A stretch of 64,000 nt of DNA from Diphasiastrum complanatum (GCA_029204225.1 CM055104.1:20307761-20371760), one strand, 5' to 3'; shown: positions 10,401 to 24,699, counted from the stretch's first letter. The notes: generated from the sequence alone by a model not told the origin. Numbers and translations: made by a program.

Positions 10401-12935
10401 CGATCTTTAATGAAGGATTTAACGACCTTTTTAATATCTTCAGTTTCAAGACATCTTCGTAGTTGATGGTCAACACCAAGCTTGTACAGAACATTGTTAA
10501 TAATTGTATAAGGTGCTACCTTATATTGAGAAACTGTCTTTTGTTCCAAATCGTAATCATCCAGATATATCTGATCCTTAAGATAAATAATAATATCAGA
10601 ATATAACGAATTTGTAGATGAATTCTCGAATAAATGTTCGTCTGAAAAATCATCATTGATAGCGGTGCTGAGTCGCGATAGATAATCAACATTCGTATGA
10701 TATTTTCCTTGATGAAGCTCTACTTGATAAGTAAATTCTTGCAGAAGTAGAACCCATCGAGCAATTCATCCTGATAGATCTGGTTTATCTACAAGATACT
10801 TAAGAGCATAATGATCCACATGAAAAATAAATGCATATCCCCGCAAATAATGTTGACATTTTTTAACAGTGAAAATCATGCCAAGTGCTTCCCTTTCTGT
10901 AGCTGAATAATTCTTCTCTGATGCACTGAGCTGTCAACTCGCATAGTAGATGGGATGATCCTTCTTTTGGTCGTCCTTCTGGCTTAGGCAGACGCCAATA
11001 GCAAATGTAGAAACATCCACATAACTGTGAAATAAAATAGCCTAGTTGGGTGGTCTCCGAATAGGAGCATTAATCAACCTTTCCTTAAGATCTTCGAATG
11101 CTTTTTGCTGTTCATTCGTCCACAAGTATTCTACTTGTTTCTTCAGTAGATGTGTAAGAGAGGCAGCAATAGAAGCATGATTTTGAATGAATCTCCTGTA
11201 ATAGCCAACATGTCCTAAGAAAGCTCTTAGTTCACGTAAATTGGTTGGTATCTAGAGATTCTTTATAAGCTCAACTTTATCTTTGTCGACTTCTATTCCT
11301 CTGTTAGATATTCTGTGTCCGAGCAATATTCCTTCTTTCATACCAAAAAAACATTTCTTTGGATGAAGAGATAAACAAGTATCTCGACACCGTTGCAATG
11401 TTAATTTCAGCTTCTGTAGGTGTGTCTTTATATCATTGTATACACAGAAATCATCAATAAATATTTTGAGAAAAGTTCTCAAAAAGACAGCGAAGATTAA
11501 CATCATAATTCGCTCAAAAGTCGCTGGAGCGTTACAAAGACCAAAGGGCATTTTGTTGTAGACATAAGTGCCCCAATCCATAGTGAATGTGGTCTTTGAA
11601 CGATCCTCCTTTTGCACTCCAACCTGATTATATCCAGAAAAGCCGCCACAGAAACTGTAATGCTCTTGACCAACAACCTGATCTAGGATGGAATCAGTGA
11701 AAGGCAGAGGATGATGGTCCTTCCTTGTGGCAGCATTGAGTTTGCGGAAATCCTGGCATATTCTTATTCTGCCAGTCTTCTTCTTTGGGACGACAACAAT
11801 GGGTGAAACTCATTAACTACTTAAGATGGGATAGATTATACCTGCCTTAAGGTGCTTGTTAAGTTCGTCCTTAACCATGAGAGAGTACTTAGGATTGAGA
11901 CGATATTGTCTCTGTCGAATAGGTACAGCATCTTCCTTAAGATCAATTCGGTGTTCTCCGAATTTCACAGGTATACCCTTCAAATCGTCGAGCGACCAGA
12001 CAAAAACGTCTTGATACTCCTTCAATAGTTCAGTGAATTCCACTAACTCCGATTCTCCAAGTGACTTCAAAACATGCACGAATCTACCAGGTGCAAGTTC
12101 AATCAGTTCAGTAGAATCTAGTAAAATGATACCTTCTATCATACTGGCCTTGGTATGGCCATGTATTTCATGCATGGTTGACTCCATAGATGTTTTCTTG
12201 TCGTCAACCTGGTTCTTGTTACCAAATTCGTGTTTAGATTTGTCACTTGAATCATTAGACTCTTTCGAGTTCGTGTCTGCAACGTTAATTTCTTCATACG
12301 AAACATCCGCTTCAGCATCACAGGCATCAAAGAATTCTTCGTCATCAGCATTCTCATAACATTCAAAGTACTGCACTTCAATATCAGATCCATTGGGAAA
12401 AATATTCAAGGCATAAGAAGATTCTTCTAATGTAAAGTTGGTGTCGGACAAAGGAGTTTCACCTTCATAATTGTCACGACTCCAGGTTATGATTTGTTCT
12501 GCTGGCTTACCTCGGTTATTGGTCTCACCAGTCTGAAATCTCAGCTCTCTAGATTTCCAATGTACACTTGCATTTGATTGATAAAGCCAAGGTCGTCCAA
12601 TCAGCACAAAATAGGATGACAAATCGATTGGTTTGATAACAATGAAATTCATTGTGAATGGCTTGGCTTGAATGTAGACAGTGACATCTTTCAGTTCTCC
12701 AACAGGTTTTTGTCGTGTCGAATCGGCTAACTTGATGTTTCGCTGTGTCGGTTGAATGTCAGTCAGCCCCAGAGCATGTGCTGTGTCTTCTGTTATTATA
12801 TTTACACTGGAACCAGAGCCAATCAGCACTTTTTTGATCAGGCATTCCGCAATGGTAATATCAATCTCAGGTGCACTGAGATCACCTAAATCAATAGACA
12901 AAACACCACCATCTGGCAGGAAAAAAAAAAAAAAT
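10400..12935 (-). pseudogene. pol of element B: protease-like, RT, RNase H, integrase start
   Basis: Downstream of an A14 tract (12921-12934) one frame is open to 11813. It carries the protease-like segment (VLIGSGSSVNIIT and FVLIGRPWLYQ) and then the RT N-terminus (KFGEHRIDL, ending with ..AGIIYPILSS). The usual D of the protease motif is G (GSG). RT continues at 11617-11252 with MPFGLCNAPATFERIM and the catalytic FIDDFCVY. RNase H (11030-10640) shows YVDVSTFAIG, ATEREALGM and HVDHYALKYL, with several stops. The last recognisable part is integrase N-terminal YTIINNVLYKLG near 10500. The frame is broken at several points, so no functional Pol is expected. Confidence 0.75.
12921..12934 (-). 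other. T14 homopolymer at the gag-to-protease frame change of element B
   Basis: The minus strand has 14 consecutive T here. The gag/linker frame lies upstream and the protease-RT frame downstream; they differ by -1. Confidence 0.5.
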
Positions 12936-13041
12936 TGGGCACAGAAAGACCTTTCAGTTGCTTTCTGTAATAAGTGTTATCTACCAACAGTTGTTCAAAA
13001 GTAATGTTCGGACGAAGGGATCCAATATCACTCACGATGTC

Positions 13042-14916
13042 CTATTCTTTCGTCTTTGATTTTGAGGTTGGTTTATCGATAACAACACTAGACAATTTCG
13101 TCTTCGCGATTTCTTCGTCCTCTTCCTCGAAAGTGACCACCTTTTTTGCAGCAGCTGTCAGAATTTCAGCGTTGATGATTTCCTTTGCTTCTGCCGAGAT
13201 ATCTTTTGCAAATAGCTTCGCAGCATTGCGGTCATAGTCAGGGTCATCTTTGAGATCTTCCTTAGTCATAGATTTGTTCATTGTTTTGCTAGAGAAATTA
13301 TTCTTCGAGGATTTTTTGCGCTTTGTCGAAAATTTTTGATCAAGTTTCGAGGAGCTTTTGCTTCTCGTTGTGACTTTGACTAATTTCTCCATGTCACTTG
13401 GTCAGGACTGATCTTCTGTCTTTGCCACTTTTCCCTCAATAATGTCAATTCTCTGCACAATAGCATCAGTCGCAGCTTTCGCTTTTGTGTCTACAGCAGC
13501 TGGTGTTGCTACATACCGATATTTGGGTCACGGCTTCTACGGCTGAGGGCAATCAAGATACTTGTGGCCAGGCTCTCTGCAATCCAAACATAATGGTACA
13601 TAACCAATCGGCTTTCACGGTTGAGGACAGTCAGGAGAAAAATGTCCTGGCTCTCCATAGTTGTAGCAGTTTCCCGAAATTGGTTTAATCGCGGTTTGAG
13701 ACTTCGCTGGTCCAACAAATTCAGGAGGATTATGCCTTGGTGCGAACTTGGGTCTGTCCTGCTGGGCTGATGCTGTAGTACCCTATACATAGTTAGTAGT
13801 TGCATCATTTTGAAAAATAAAAAGTAACTCTTGGGTAGGATCTTCAATGTATTTGACATTCACAATAGTGCAGTCTTCCTTAGTGTGTCCAGAAGTTCCA
13901 CATTTCGTACACCACATTCCTGAGTTGGAAGAAGACGCTTTTGGTCATTTATCTGCAACTTCAGAGATCTGCACGTTCACGTCATTAAACTTTTTATTAA
14001 AGTCAAACATATTACTCTTCTAAAGTTTTTCAACTTTAGAAGTTGATGACTTATCCGCGACAACTTTCGTGTCATCCTTTTGTTTAATTCGTCGTTTATT
14101 CTTTCTCTCTCCTTTGTCAGCTTCTGATATTGATGAATCGCTACTTTCAGATTTAGAGCTTGAAGAACTGGTACTTGAATCAGAATCTGAATCTTCATCG
14201 CTGTCACTAGAATCAGTCTTCGACTTTCGATATTTTTTCGTCGATCGTTGCTTTCGTGCTAGTTTCGAGGTCTCAAAAATTTTGGCACTAGCTATTACTG
14301 CTGCTAAGGAGGTCATGTCCCCTTGTCTGCAATACCGATCAATATTTGGTGGTAAACCAGCCAAAGACCATTCGATCCGCATATCTACGGGATATACACC
14401 GATTAGTTTTCCTATGAGATTTTTAACCTTGCGTGTATATTTGCGAAGGGATTCTTTATTCTTCTTCTAAACATTTTTCAGACGTCCAAGAATTCTTGAT
14501 TTGTAACCGATCTCTCTGAACTGGTTCAGAAATGCATCTTTCAGCAAGTACCAGGATCCTACACGGCCTGGTTCAACTTGACTGTACCATATGCGCGTCT
14601 GCTTTCTTAGCAGACCAGGGAAAATTCGTAGTTTGTCTATGTTAGTTCCCTCGTTATTCGCATTAGCGATTGACTCAAATTGTGAGACATAGCTATCTGC
14701 ATCATCGAAAGAAGTCCCTTTAAAATAATTGTATTTGATTTTGGAGATAGAAGTAAAACGTGCAGCAGGACCCTCCATACTGAAGCTAATTAGGAGTTCA
14801 AGTAACTGGGCAGTGATTTCGCCTAGATTTCTTAGACTAGTATTCTCACTTTGTCTTAGTAAAAAATCCTCTCTAAGCTTACGGTATCGTTCTAATCTGG
14901 ATTCTCTATCTGACAT
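13042..14916 (-). pseudogene. gag of element B with three zinc knuckles
   Basis: The ATG at 14916 opens a gag frame with an R/E-rich N-terminus, then FKGTSFDDADSYVSQFE and a tryptophan-containing core (RIWYSQVEPG, SWYLLKDAFLNQF). A stop at 14467 is followed in the same frame by a continuation with GLPPNIDRYC and a Ser/Asp/Lys-rich acidic tract (14380-14020). Three knuckles follow: CTKCGTSGHTKEDC (about 13890), CYNYGEPGHFSPDC (about 13650) and CLDCREPGHKYLDC (about 13570). The second has lost its second Cys to Tyr. A Lys/Ser-rich basic linker (13392-13042) precedes protease. Nucleic-acid binding and particle assembly are the family role. In-frame stops indicate decay. Confidence 0.7.
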
Positions 14917-14973
14917 ACACTAGAGATGGAAATGGATTTGTCAGATTTCTTATAACTTTCCTAAACTATCCCT

Positions 14974-14986
14974 GGCAACGGCGCCA
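14974..14986 (-). promoter_or_regulatory. Primer-binding site of element B
   Basis: Minus strand TGGCGCCGTTGCC, the common tRNA-Asp-type PBS of plant gypsy elements, five bases (ATTTT) after the inferred LTR end TATACCA. Confidence 0.75.
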
Positions 14987-14991
14987 AAAAT

Positions 14992-16235
14992 TGGTATATG
15001 TCGTACTATACCAACAAGGTTAATATAGATTTTATAGTAAATAATGTCGTTCCCACAGAGGACAACCTTAGAAAGTTATGTTTTTGGTACAATTATGGCA
15101 AGTGGTTTCGAGTGTTATTATGGTTGTCGACAGACATTAAAAAATAACCAGTATTACTTATATTTGGGATGGGTAGTGTTAATAGATTCTAAACAACAAT
15201 CTGGCCTCTATCGAATTGGATGAAGCGCGTTCTACAAATGAGATGTTATCAGAGTAGTACAGTGGTACTACACTCTGGCTGATTAAGGTGTCAACAGAGA
15301 ATCAAGAATTGTTCGATGTATTCGTGACTGTGCAGACAATTAATTAATCGTGTTCGCGAACTATTCGTTTCTAGACAGAAGTCCTCAACAACTAAAGTCC
15401 AACTTAAGAATACGTTAGAAACTTATGTCAATGCCAATCAGGAAGACAAATCAGAAACTTAATTCTTCAGGCAGGGACTATCATCACATATGTATACATA
15501 CAGCTTTATTCAATGATCGTGCTAGACTGTACCAAAGATAGTCATTATTCGAGTGTCGAAAAGAAAGTATTCGCGACATACGAATAAGATAGTTTAAAGA
15601 CAGTTCTTTAGAGCATGCTTTACAGAAACTCAGCAAATGACTGTAATGCACTAGAGTGTCTGTCTGATCAGAGAGAAATTCATGAAATGCGTTAGAGATT
15701 GTTAGCAGACTCCAGATCACTCACACTCAGCAGTGCGGAGAACAAAGATAAGAGAGAATAACTCACTGAACTCTATTCACTTCTTCAATCTCTTACATAA
15801 GCATAAACTCTTCTCTCTCAATGATCAAGACTGAAGTGTGAGATCAATATATGTTCTAGGGGCGAACAAACACACCTCTAAAACAACAGGTGCGTCACTC
15901 CCGCAAAAGGGTCTAGTTAACAATTAGACTGAGATTACGTTCACTTATACCATAAGAGGTATATTTAATTATGAGTTAAAGTTACTTTAGTTTATCATGT
16001 CTTTTCGTATCTAGTCGTTTTGTATGGACAACCTAGTAAAGGTTGTCCAAGACAATGTCTTTTCCTTTAAAAGGTCTTGCCCTTAATTACAAGGCAAGTA
16101 CTTAGGAGATATATTTCCGAAAAATGACTTACGCCTCTTCATGATTTATACTTATCTAGCTCATATCTTCATTTTCGAGTATATCATGCCATATTTATGT
16201 TGATATTTAATATTTAACATTTTCGTGGCATCACA
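14992..16235 (-). repeat. 5' LTR of element B
   Basis: The minus strand starts TGTGATGCCACGAAAATG and ends ATATACCA; the length is about 1.24 kb. Boundaries are inferred from the TG..CA termini and the PBS because the partner LTR is not in the window. Confidence 0.55.
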
Positions 16236-18270
<2,035 letters not shown>

Positions 18271-18639
18271 AAAACCATGTAGAATAGTGTAAATTGTGTA
18301 CACAAGTGGGTCCCACACATGTGAGACCATGATGTCATGTGGTAAACCCATCCTAATGTAGGGTAGGTCAAGTCAAGAGAGTTGGTCATGTCTATTTGGT
18401 GGTCATCCCTACTTTATAGGACCTACACCTAAGTTTAAGGTGAAAATTTGACCAACTAGCTACCTACCAAGCATCACTCTAGGATCTAGGCTAGGGTTTC
18501 ATTTTAGGGCAAGAAGGATGAGTTAACTACCTTATTACATGCTGGAAATCCACCTAACTTCAAGGGAAATGATGAATGATAGTCTTTTGAAGCTGTCCTA
18601 GAAGTTAGAGCCAAGACAGAATTTTTCCTAAGTGTAATC
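18271..18639. other. No recognisable gene
   Basis: Short spacer between element D and copy 2 of the unrecognised family. No motif seen on either strand. Confidence 0.4.
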
Positions 18640-19160
18640 TGTTCAAACAAAGTAGATGAAAATTGAATAAACTTACACTTTACAAATAAATTCTGAACAA
18701 AAAATAATGTTTTGGCTGCAAAAGTGCCAAACTGCCAGTAAGTATATGTACAGAAAGCTTTATGTTTACGGGATTTGACTCTGTCCTCTAGATTGTGCTT
18801 GATTTCTACAAAATAACTTGAAAAATTTCGCTCCCAATCGGTGTATATACTGTGCAGCTCTATTTAACAGCAGACTTGCGTCGTCAAATTTCTCAATATT
18901 CGCACGACCATCTGGTAAGTATAACTTGAACTCTGCATGCCGCCTCCAAAATTTTTGTTTCAAATCGCTATGCTTCAAAAATTGGTACTCCTTTATCCGG
19001 ATGTACTCTAGCGCATACATGAAGGTGGAGCCTATGTACAGTTCAACTGACCCGAATGGCGAAACTTTAAATTTTCCTTGGATTATGGCCCAACATAGAC
19101 AACCATTTTGTTCTATGCTAAGTTGGTCCCATAACCAGAGCCAAGTGGACCAGTTATTTC
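18640..19160 (-). pseudogene. Unrecognised coiled-coil protein family, copy 2 (C-terminal part only)
   Basis: Minus-strand protein homologous to the C-terminal part of the block at 8221-10400: WLWDQLSIEQ, CLCWAIIQG, MYALEYIRIKE and, after a frameshift, FGTFAAKTLFFVQNLF. A register change near 18800 and loss of the whole N-terminal part make it a pseudogene. Similarity continues past the coding part into CTGAACAAAAAATAATG-type sequence, so the two copies share a longer unit. It lies directly upstream of, and antisense to, the gag of gypsy element E. Confidence 0.6.
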
Positions 19161-19174
19161 AATCTACATGCAAT

Positions 19175-20765
19175 TTTAGAAGAGAAAAAAATTGAGAGAA
19201 GTTCTGTTCTTCCGAGGAAAGGCTTTATCATGGTGGCATGATTTTCAATCCAAACCTACTACATGGGAAGAAGTCAAAGAAGTATTCAGAAAGTCATTTG
19301 TGGTTGTGGACAATTTAGACTAGTGTCAAAGATTTGTGAGTTGCAAAATGGGTACACGGAGCTTAGACTCTTACCTACAAGAATTTTTAGACTTGTGGAA
19401 CAAAGTTCCATCATTCGATGCAAAACTGGCACTTTGGTAGTTTATCTTAGGTCTGCCAGCTTATCATCAATATGAATGTAAGCAAAACATGTTTTAGACT
19501 TTCGAGGATATAGTACGAGTCGCGAAAGGTACAATAGAACTCTTAAGGAGCATTTGAATCATCGTAAGACTGTCTTGAGAATTCTCAAAAGAGAAAAATT
19601 ATTTGCTAAAGAATCTACATGTGAGTTCTCTAAGCATGAGTTAGTATACCTCGGTCATAAGATCACCCCAGAAGAGTTGAAGATAGATGAGAGCAAGGTC
19701 AAGACAATGCCTGAGTGGCCGATACCGAAGACGGTTAGAGAAGTTAAATCTTTTTTCGGTTTTACTATTTTATTTCGTAAGTCAATTGAGAAATATGCAA
19801 AGGTAACAATGTCTCTTAATAATCTGACTAAAGGCAAAGTTAATAAGAAAAAGAAGAGAGGTCAATCTAGTCTACCTATTGAGTGAAATGAAGAACTGAA
19901 TCAATGTTTTGAGAAACTCAAACATATGGTTGCTTCAGCTTCTGTTTTACAGATTGCGAATCCAGATTTACCTTACATTGTACAAACTAACGCAAGTGAT
20001 TCGGCGATAGGAGCGGTTCTTTTACAAAATGATAGGCCGATATTGTTTGAAAGCAAGAAACTTACCGAACCTCAGTTGCATTATACAACTCATGAAAATG
20101 AATTATTTGTTGTGATTCATGCACTTAAAACTTGGAGGCATTACCTTTATAGTAGTCAGTTTATAGGGTATACAGATCACCAGTCTCTAAAGTACTTTTG
20201 CAATCAACATGACTTGAGAGGTCGTAAAGCATATTGGGCTGAGCTTATGCAAAAATTTGATCATGAAATCCAATATGTCAAAGACAGCTCTAACCAAGTT
20301 GCAAACACTCTTAGTTGGGTTGGTAAATTAAAAGAACTTTCATTTACCTAGATTTTCACTAATCTATATCTTTCATTGAGAGAAAAGTGTGAAACAGATT
20401 CTCATTTTGTTTGCATTTAGAAAATGGTTGAGACTAGGAAAAATGAGAATGGAATAGAAATTAGCTCACAAAGATTTCTAAGAAAGATAAGAAGATAATA
20501 GAACATCTCTCCATCCGAGGTAGTTTGCTATTTTGGAATGGAAAAGCAACTAGCCAAAGCGGAACGCTTAAAGGCTGGAGGGTTGTTACATCCCTTACAT
20601 ATCCCTCAAAAACAATGGAAAAGCATATCTATGGATTTTGTAATTGGACTTCCCAAGACCCAATGTTAGAATGATTCTATTTGGGTTGTAGTGGACAAGA
20701 TAACTAAGTTAGCTATGTTCATACCAGTAAAGTCAACTGCAAAGGGTTCTGATTTAGCCTAGATG
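19175..20765 (+). mobile_element. Ty3/gypsy (chromovirus-like) element E, internally deleted
   Basis: Plus-strand gag remnant (19190-19545, e.g. TWEEVKEVFRKSF) joins directly to the RT thumb (19554: REKLFAKESTCEF, YLGHKITPEEL). Protease and the RT catalytic YLDD region are therefore deleted. RNase H (19926-20351) shows QTNASDSAIGAVLL, where the first catalytic Asp of the usual T-D-A-S-D is Asn, then [18 protein letters not shown] and YTDHQSLKYF. Integrase wording follows (SISMDFVIGLPKT near 20625) and ends near 20760. Several stops. Non-functional. Confidence 0.75.
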
Positions 20766-20999
20766 TGAGATTTGTTCCCATGAGAGCGATAGCATAGTTC
20801 ATAATTAGCACGTGCTTATGATCCACATCTAACACTAACCATTAACACTACTCAAGCAATGATAGATCTTACTCTTTTCTCTCTCTCTTTCTCTCTCACA
20901 AAAAGTATAATAAAGATAAACTCCAACAAGCATCAAATCCAACAATTAGCAAATCCAAAAACCTAGGGGTGTGTTTATCCCTAGGATATCACTAGAATC

Positions 21000-22265
21000 C
21001 AATAATATGTTTGGCAATACTGTGGTAGCAGCAATAGTCTAGATCCAACAAGTTTTCCAGATTTGCTTTGAAGGTTGGCTTGTAGATCTTCTTCTTCAAA
21101 AATATCTTCACCTCGGATCCTTCTAGGACTTGCGTGTCGAATTGTTTTGGTGATCTGACCGCATAAGCGACTTCGATGGTGTCCGGTGTTTGAAAAACTT
21201 GCTCTATTTGTTGGCCTTGCTGAAGTGATGGTGCTAAATCAAAAGTGTCGAAAGTTTTCTAGAAACGATCGAATCCTATTCCGAAGGAGTTGGGATTAAA
21301 AGGTCCGGGGCTCAACGGCATCACAAGTGCTCATCTACCTATAAAAGATCGAAATCATCGAACATATCCATAAACTTCTGTGTGGACGAGGACATGGCAG
21401 TAGAATGTGGGGGTGAGATGGCTTGGTAACTCTGATTGGAATTGAGGACCCAATGGTCACAAATGGCCCTTGTGAGAAAGTGGAGGCAAGGGTAGTAGTA
21501 GAGGATGGGGGGATCAGTAGTTCTGAGCGAGAAGCCATAGTGAGTATAGGCACAACTGACGATGGTTGTTCAATATGATGATGAGACGCGAGAGGTGAGT
21601 GGGGTGAAACAATCAAAATCAACGTAAATCTCTTGAACCTTATTTTCTAAGTATAAATGGCCAAGGATTACAAAAGAGAGCCAACAACAAACTGTTGTTT
21701 GGTATTACTCTTAATGACACTCTTAAGCTCTCCGAAGACCATTTTGTACTAGTCGTAAGGCTGCATGGTCCTCGTATCTAACTTGTAGTTAGGTTTTACC
21801 AAGTGATGGAAGATTTGTGAGAAGATCCGTTCCTTCCTAAGGTTTCCAATCATCAAGAACTTATTTAGAAGATGGGTTGTGGCAAGCAGAGTAGGATCGC
21901 GAATGGCTTCTAGCAAATAGTCAACATTGGTGTGGTACTGGTTGATCTGGGTATCAACAAAAGGCTTAATGGCTTATTTGGCCTATTTATGGGATGGAGT
22001 TGGTCGAGGACTAGACATAATACCTACGGCAGCAAGGGCGGCCTCAGTGAACCTCACCTTGTGCACTACTCCTTGGAAGGTGATGTAAAACTTTGTCTTG
22101 ACCTCATTTCAGGTACCGAAGGCCATAATGATAAACTCCATACTTATTTTGTTTGAGAAGGCATTTTCATGGATCCCTATTGTCTTGAGCAAGGGCTTGG
22201 CAAGGTTCATTCATTAAGCCACTCTGCTTGTGCTAGGAAGCGCCATGATGTCCATTGAGGTTGGA
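21000..22265 (-). pseudogene. Decayed unrecognised reading frame
   Basis: Reading the minus strand from about 22262 (MDIMALPSTS) gives a long register with many stops but protein-like composition. Segments such as FYITFQGVVHKVRFTEAALA, INQYHTNVDYLLEAIRDPTL and LLNKFLMIGNLRKERI look like a helical, gag-like protein, followed by a Ser/Pro/Thr-rich part (21622-21335). I do not recognise a family and give no function. It may be the gag of a further retroelement or a host gene remnant. Confidence 0.25.
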
Positions 22266-22950
22266 ACATCATAGAGAACAACAGATCTGGGTGAAATACT
22301 GGTATCGAATTTGGTCAAAGACACGATGGCAAGGTGAACGAGGTATAAACTGAGAGCTGAAAGTCGAAAAGTATATCAGAAGGCTGTGTAAAAGTTTTGA
22401 AAAAGTTTGGTCGTGAAAAAAATTCACAAGAGCTTCGCTAGCACAAGTGAGAAATGAAATCAAAATCAACCCTTTTATAGGCTAATTTGGAGGGTCTATT
22501 AGACAAAGTACTAGTTTGGCCCATCATTTATGGACAAAAATTTGCAAGCATGTCTAGTACTATGAAAATAGCTTCCATAATTTTCAACGAAGGTTCCTGA
22601 CCAATAGGATAGCTCAGGGAAGGTTCTATAGGTCTCGCGAGGGTTCTGACGACCCTCGCCTAAGTGCATCCTTCACCTAGGTACTACATTTAATGAAAAT
22701 TTTCAGAGTTTCTAATTTTGGTGTTCTGAATCCATCTGTTAGAGATCGACAAAGGTTCATAATGAGTGTAGCATGCTCGGCGAAGGTTCCCAAAGTGGAA
22801 TATCTCTGAACTCTCGTCTAGCTGTAAAACATGTACTTTCTGTGCAAACCAACTTTCGCCCGACCCAATATAGGTACATTTGAACTGCATGTATCATCTA
22901 GCAAGTCGACAAAGGTTAATATGACTGTTTGTTGAAGATATGACTAAAAA
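22266..22950. other. No recognisable gene
   Basis: No supportable open frame or motif; AT-rich toward 22950. Confidence 0.4.
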
Positions 22951-24140
22951 TGTAATTTTTGAGCTATTTTCTATCGAAAATTGCTTTCTGAAAATACTTT
23001 CCTTTCTCTTTTTCTGATCTGATGACTTTCTTGAATTTTGCTCATAATTCTTTTTTCTTTTTCTTTTTTTTACTACTGCCTTTTCCAAAAAAAGAATCAA
23101 CAAGTAATGAAAAACAACAAAATTGTAAAACAAAAAAAGTTAAAAGTGAGTAGATCTTCAATCACACTAGTAGATATGGCTACCAAAACTTGTGTAATCG
23201 ACTGCCATTCACTAGGGTATCAAATCTTCTACCATCCAGGTGTTCCAAAATAACTGCTCCATACGACAATATTTCCTTCAATTTGTATGGTCCTTCACTT
23301 GTAAATTTCAATTATCCTTTGATCAATTTTGTTTTGTACATCAAAGCTAGATCTCTTTCCTTCACATCTTTCATGACATTCCTTGCGACAAATTTTTTTT
23401 CATGCTAGTGCATGAAATGCCATCACTCTAGTTTCACAAAGTTTATGCAAAGCCTCGTGACACAGTTGTAAAGATTCAGATCATCCAACCGAATCGTTGC
23501 TGCTATGCATAAAGATGGTACTAAAAATTTGATTAACATAACAACATCTTGACCATAGACCAGTTGAAATGGTGTCTGATTTGTACTAACTTTATAAGTT
23601 GTTCTGAATTTCCATAATGTTGCATGAATTTTATGTTTCCAATCAAAACGACTTGCTTTCACTATCTTTGTCTAAATATTGCAGAGAATCTTGTTGGAAG
23701 ATTCTACTTGTCCATTACCCCTCAGATAATACGGAGTACTAAACCGATTAATAACAAAAAAAAAGTCTTCCAACAGACACTTGATTGTTTCGTTGACAAA
23801 ATGCATTCCATAATCACTCACGATCTCAACCAGACACCCAAATCTAATCTCATATAAAAATTTAGCCAAAGTCTTTGCATCTGCAACACGAACTGCTCTT
23901 GCTTCGACCCACTTGGTAATATAATCTGTCGCTATGATGATATATATGGCTTGAGTACCTCTTGCCATAGGATGAATAGGACCAACATAATCAAGTGTTT
24001 ATTTTTCAAACGATACTTGTGCCAAAATCGGATGTAACGGCTCATAGTTTAGTTTCGTAGGGCGACATGCTCGTTGACATACATCACATGACTGAATATA
24101 TTTCTCTGTATTCTTAGGAAATGTAGGCCACCAACATCTT
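22950..24140 (-). mobile_element. Ty3/gypsy fragment F (integrase only, Athila/Tat-like)
   Basis: Minus-strand integrase in order: zinc-finger remnant with CDVCQRACRP near 24070, core with YIIIATDYITKWVEARAV (about 23940) and EIVSDYGMHFVNE (about 23820), then STPYYLRGNGQVESSNK (about 23730). The core continues across a frame break (WKHKIHATLWKFRTTYKVST, 23640), and the C-terminal part with KEILSYGAVILEHLDG lies near 23270. The catalytic D, D and E positions are present in sequence but lie on a broken frame. RT and gag are absent, so this is a truncated piece. Confidence 0.75.
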
Positions 24141-24429
24141 GATTATAAGAGGCTTTCGAACAATGAATCAGATGAAAATTTTCCACCTCCCATTCCATCA
24201 TGTGAAAACGTGATTAGATCAGGCTATATATACTGGATTTTAGGGCTTTGCCTCAAATCCTATTGGCCAATCTCCACCTCCCTTATCATTTGAAATTCAA
24301 ATTTTGAGAAGAGCCCTTTTTATTTCACTAACTTGACTATGAGGCCTTGCGACATTAAAAGTCCCACAAAAAGGCCTAAATTCCTTTTATTAACTTCTAA
24401 CGAATCAAATAACTATGTGATGAGGTGCT

Positions 24430-24695
24430 ACTCTTGGTGGTTGTGAGACCGACATTCATGCTTTACGAGATATTTTGGATCTATATCCTGACTGGGTCAT
24501 CTTATAAATTGATGTTGCTAATGCTCTCAACTACGTTTCTCGAGTGGCTATATTTCAAGAACTTCATGGTGCTCATGATACGCTAACCTTGCTCATTGCT
24601 TTTGTGCACTGCTTCTATTCGAAATTTTCTCCTTTATACTTTAGTCATGCTTCTTGTATAAGTGATGTTACCATCATTTCTTCTGTGGAGGAAAG
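24430..24695 (+). pseudogene. Non-LTR-type reverse transcriptase fragment
   Basis: Plus-strand frame with GGCETDIHALRDILDLYPDW, one stop, then IDVANALNYVSRVAIFQEL and FYSKFSPLYFSH. The D-V-A-N-A-x-N-x-V-S-R motif is RT motif A of a LINE-like reverse transcriptase class that I know from plant genomes. The downstream catalytic YADD part is absent. Only about 90 codons remain. Confidence 0.55.
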
Positions 24696-24699
24696 TGTT

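Larger units (their letters stand above)
10400..16235 (-). mobile_element. Athila/Tat-like Ty3/gypsy element B (5' LTR to integrase N-terminus)
   Basis: Minus-strand order: LTR 16235-14992, PBS 14986-14974 (TGGCGCCGTTGCC), gag from ATG 14916, three nucleocapsid knuckles (13900-13540), a Lys/Ser-rich linker, protease-like domain (12900-12550), RT (12050-11250), RNase H (11200-10600), and the integrase N-terminal region (10560-10400). Integrase core and 3' LTR are missing. The sequence passes into the unrecognised coiled-coil block near 10400. RT wording such as FIDDFCVY and GIEVDKDKVE is typical of the Athila/Tat side of gypsy. The same RT type reappears at 63735-64000. Confidence 0.8.
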
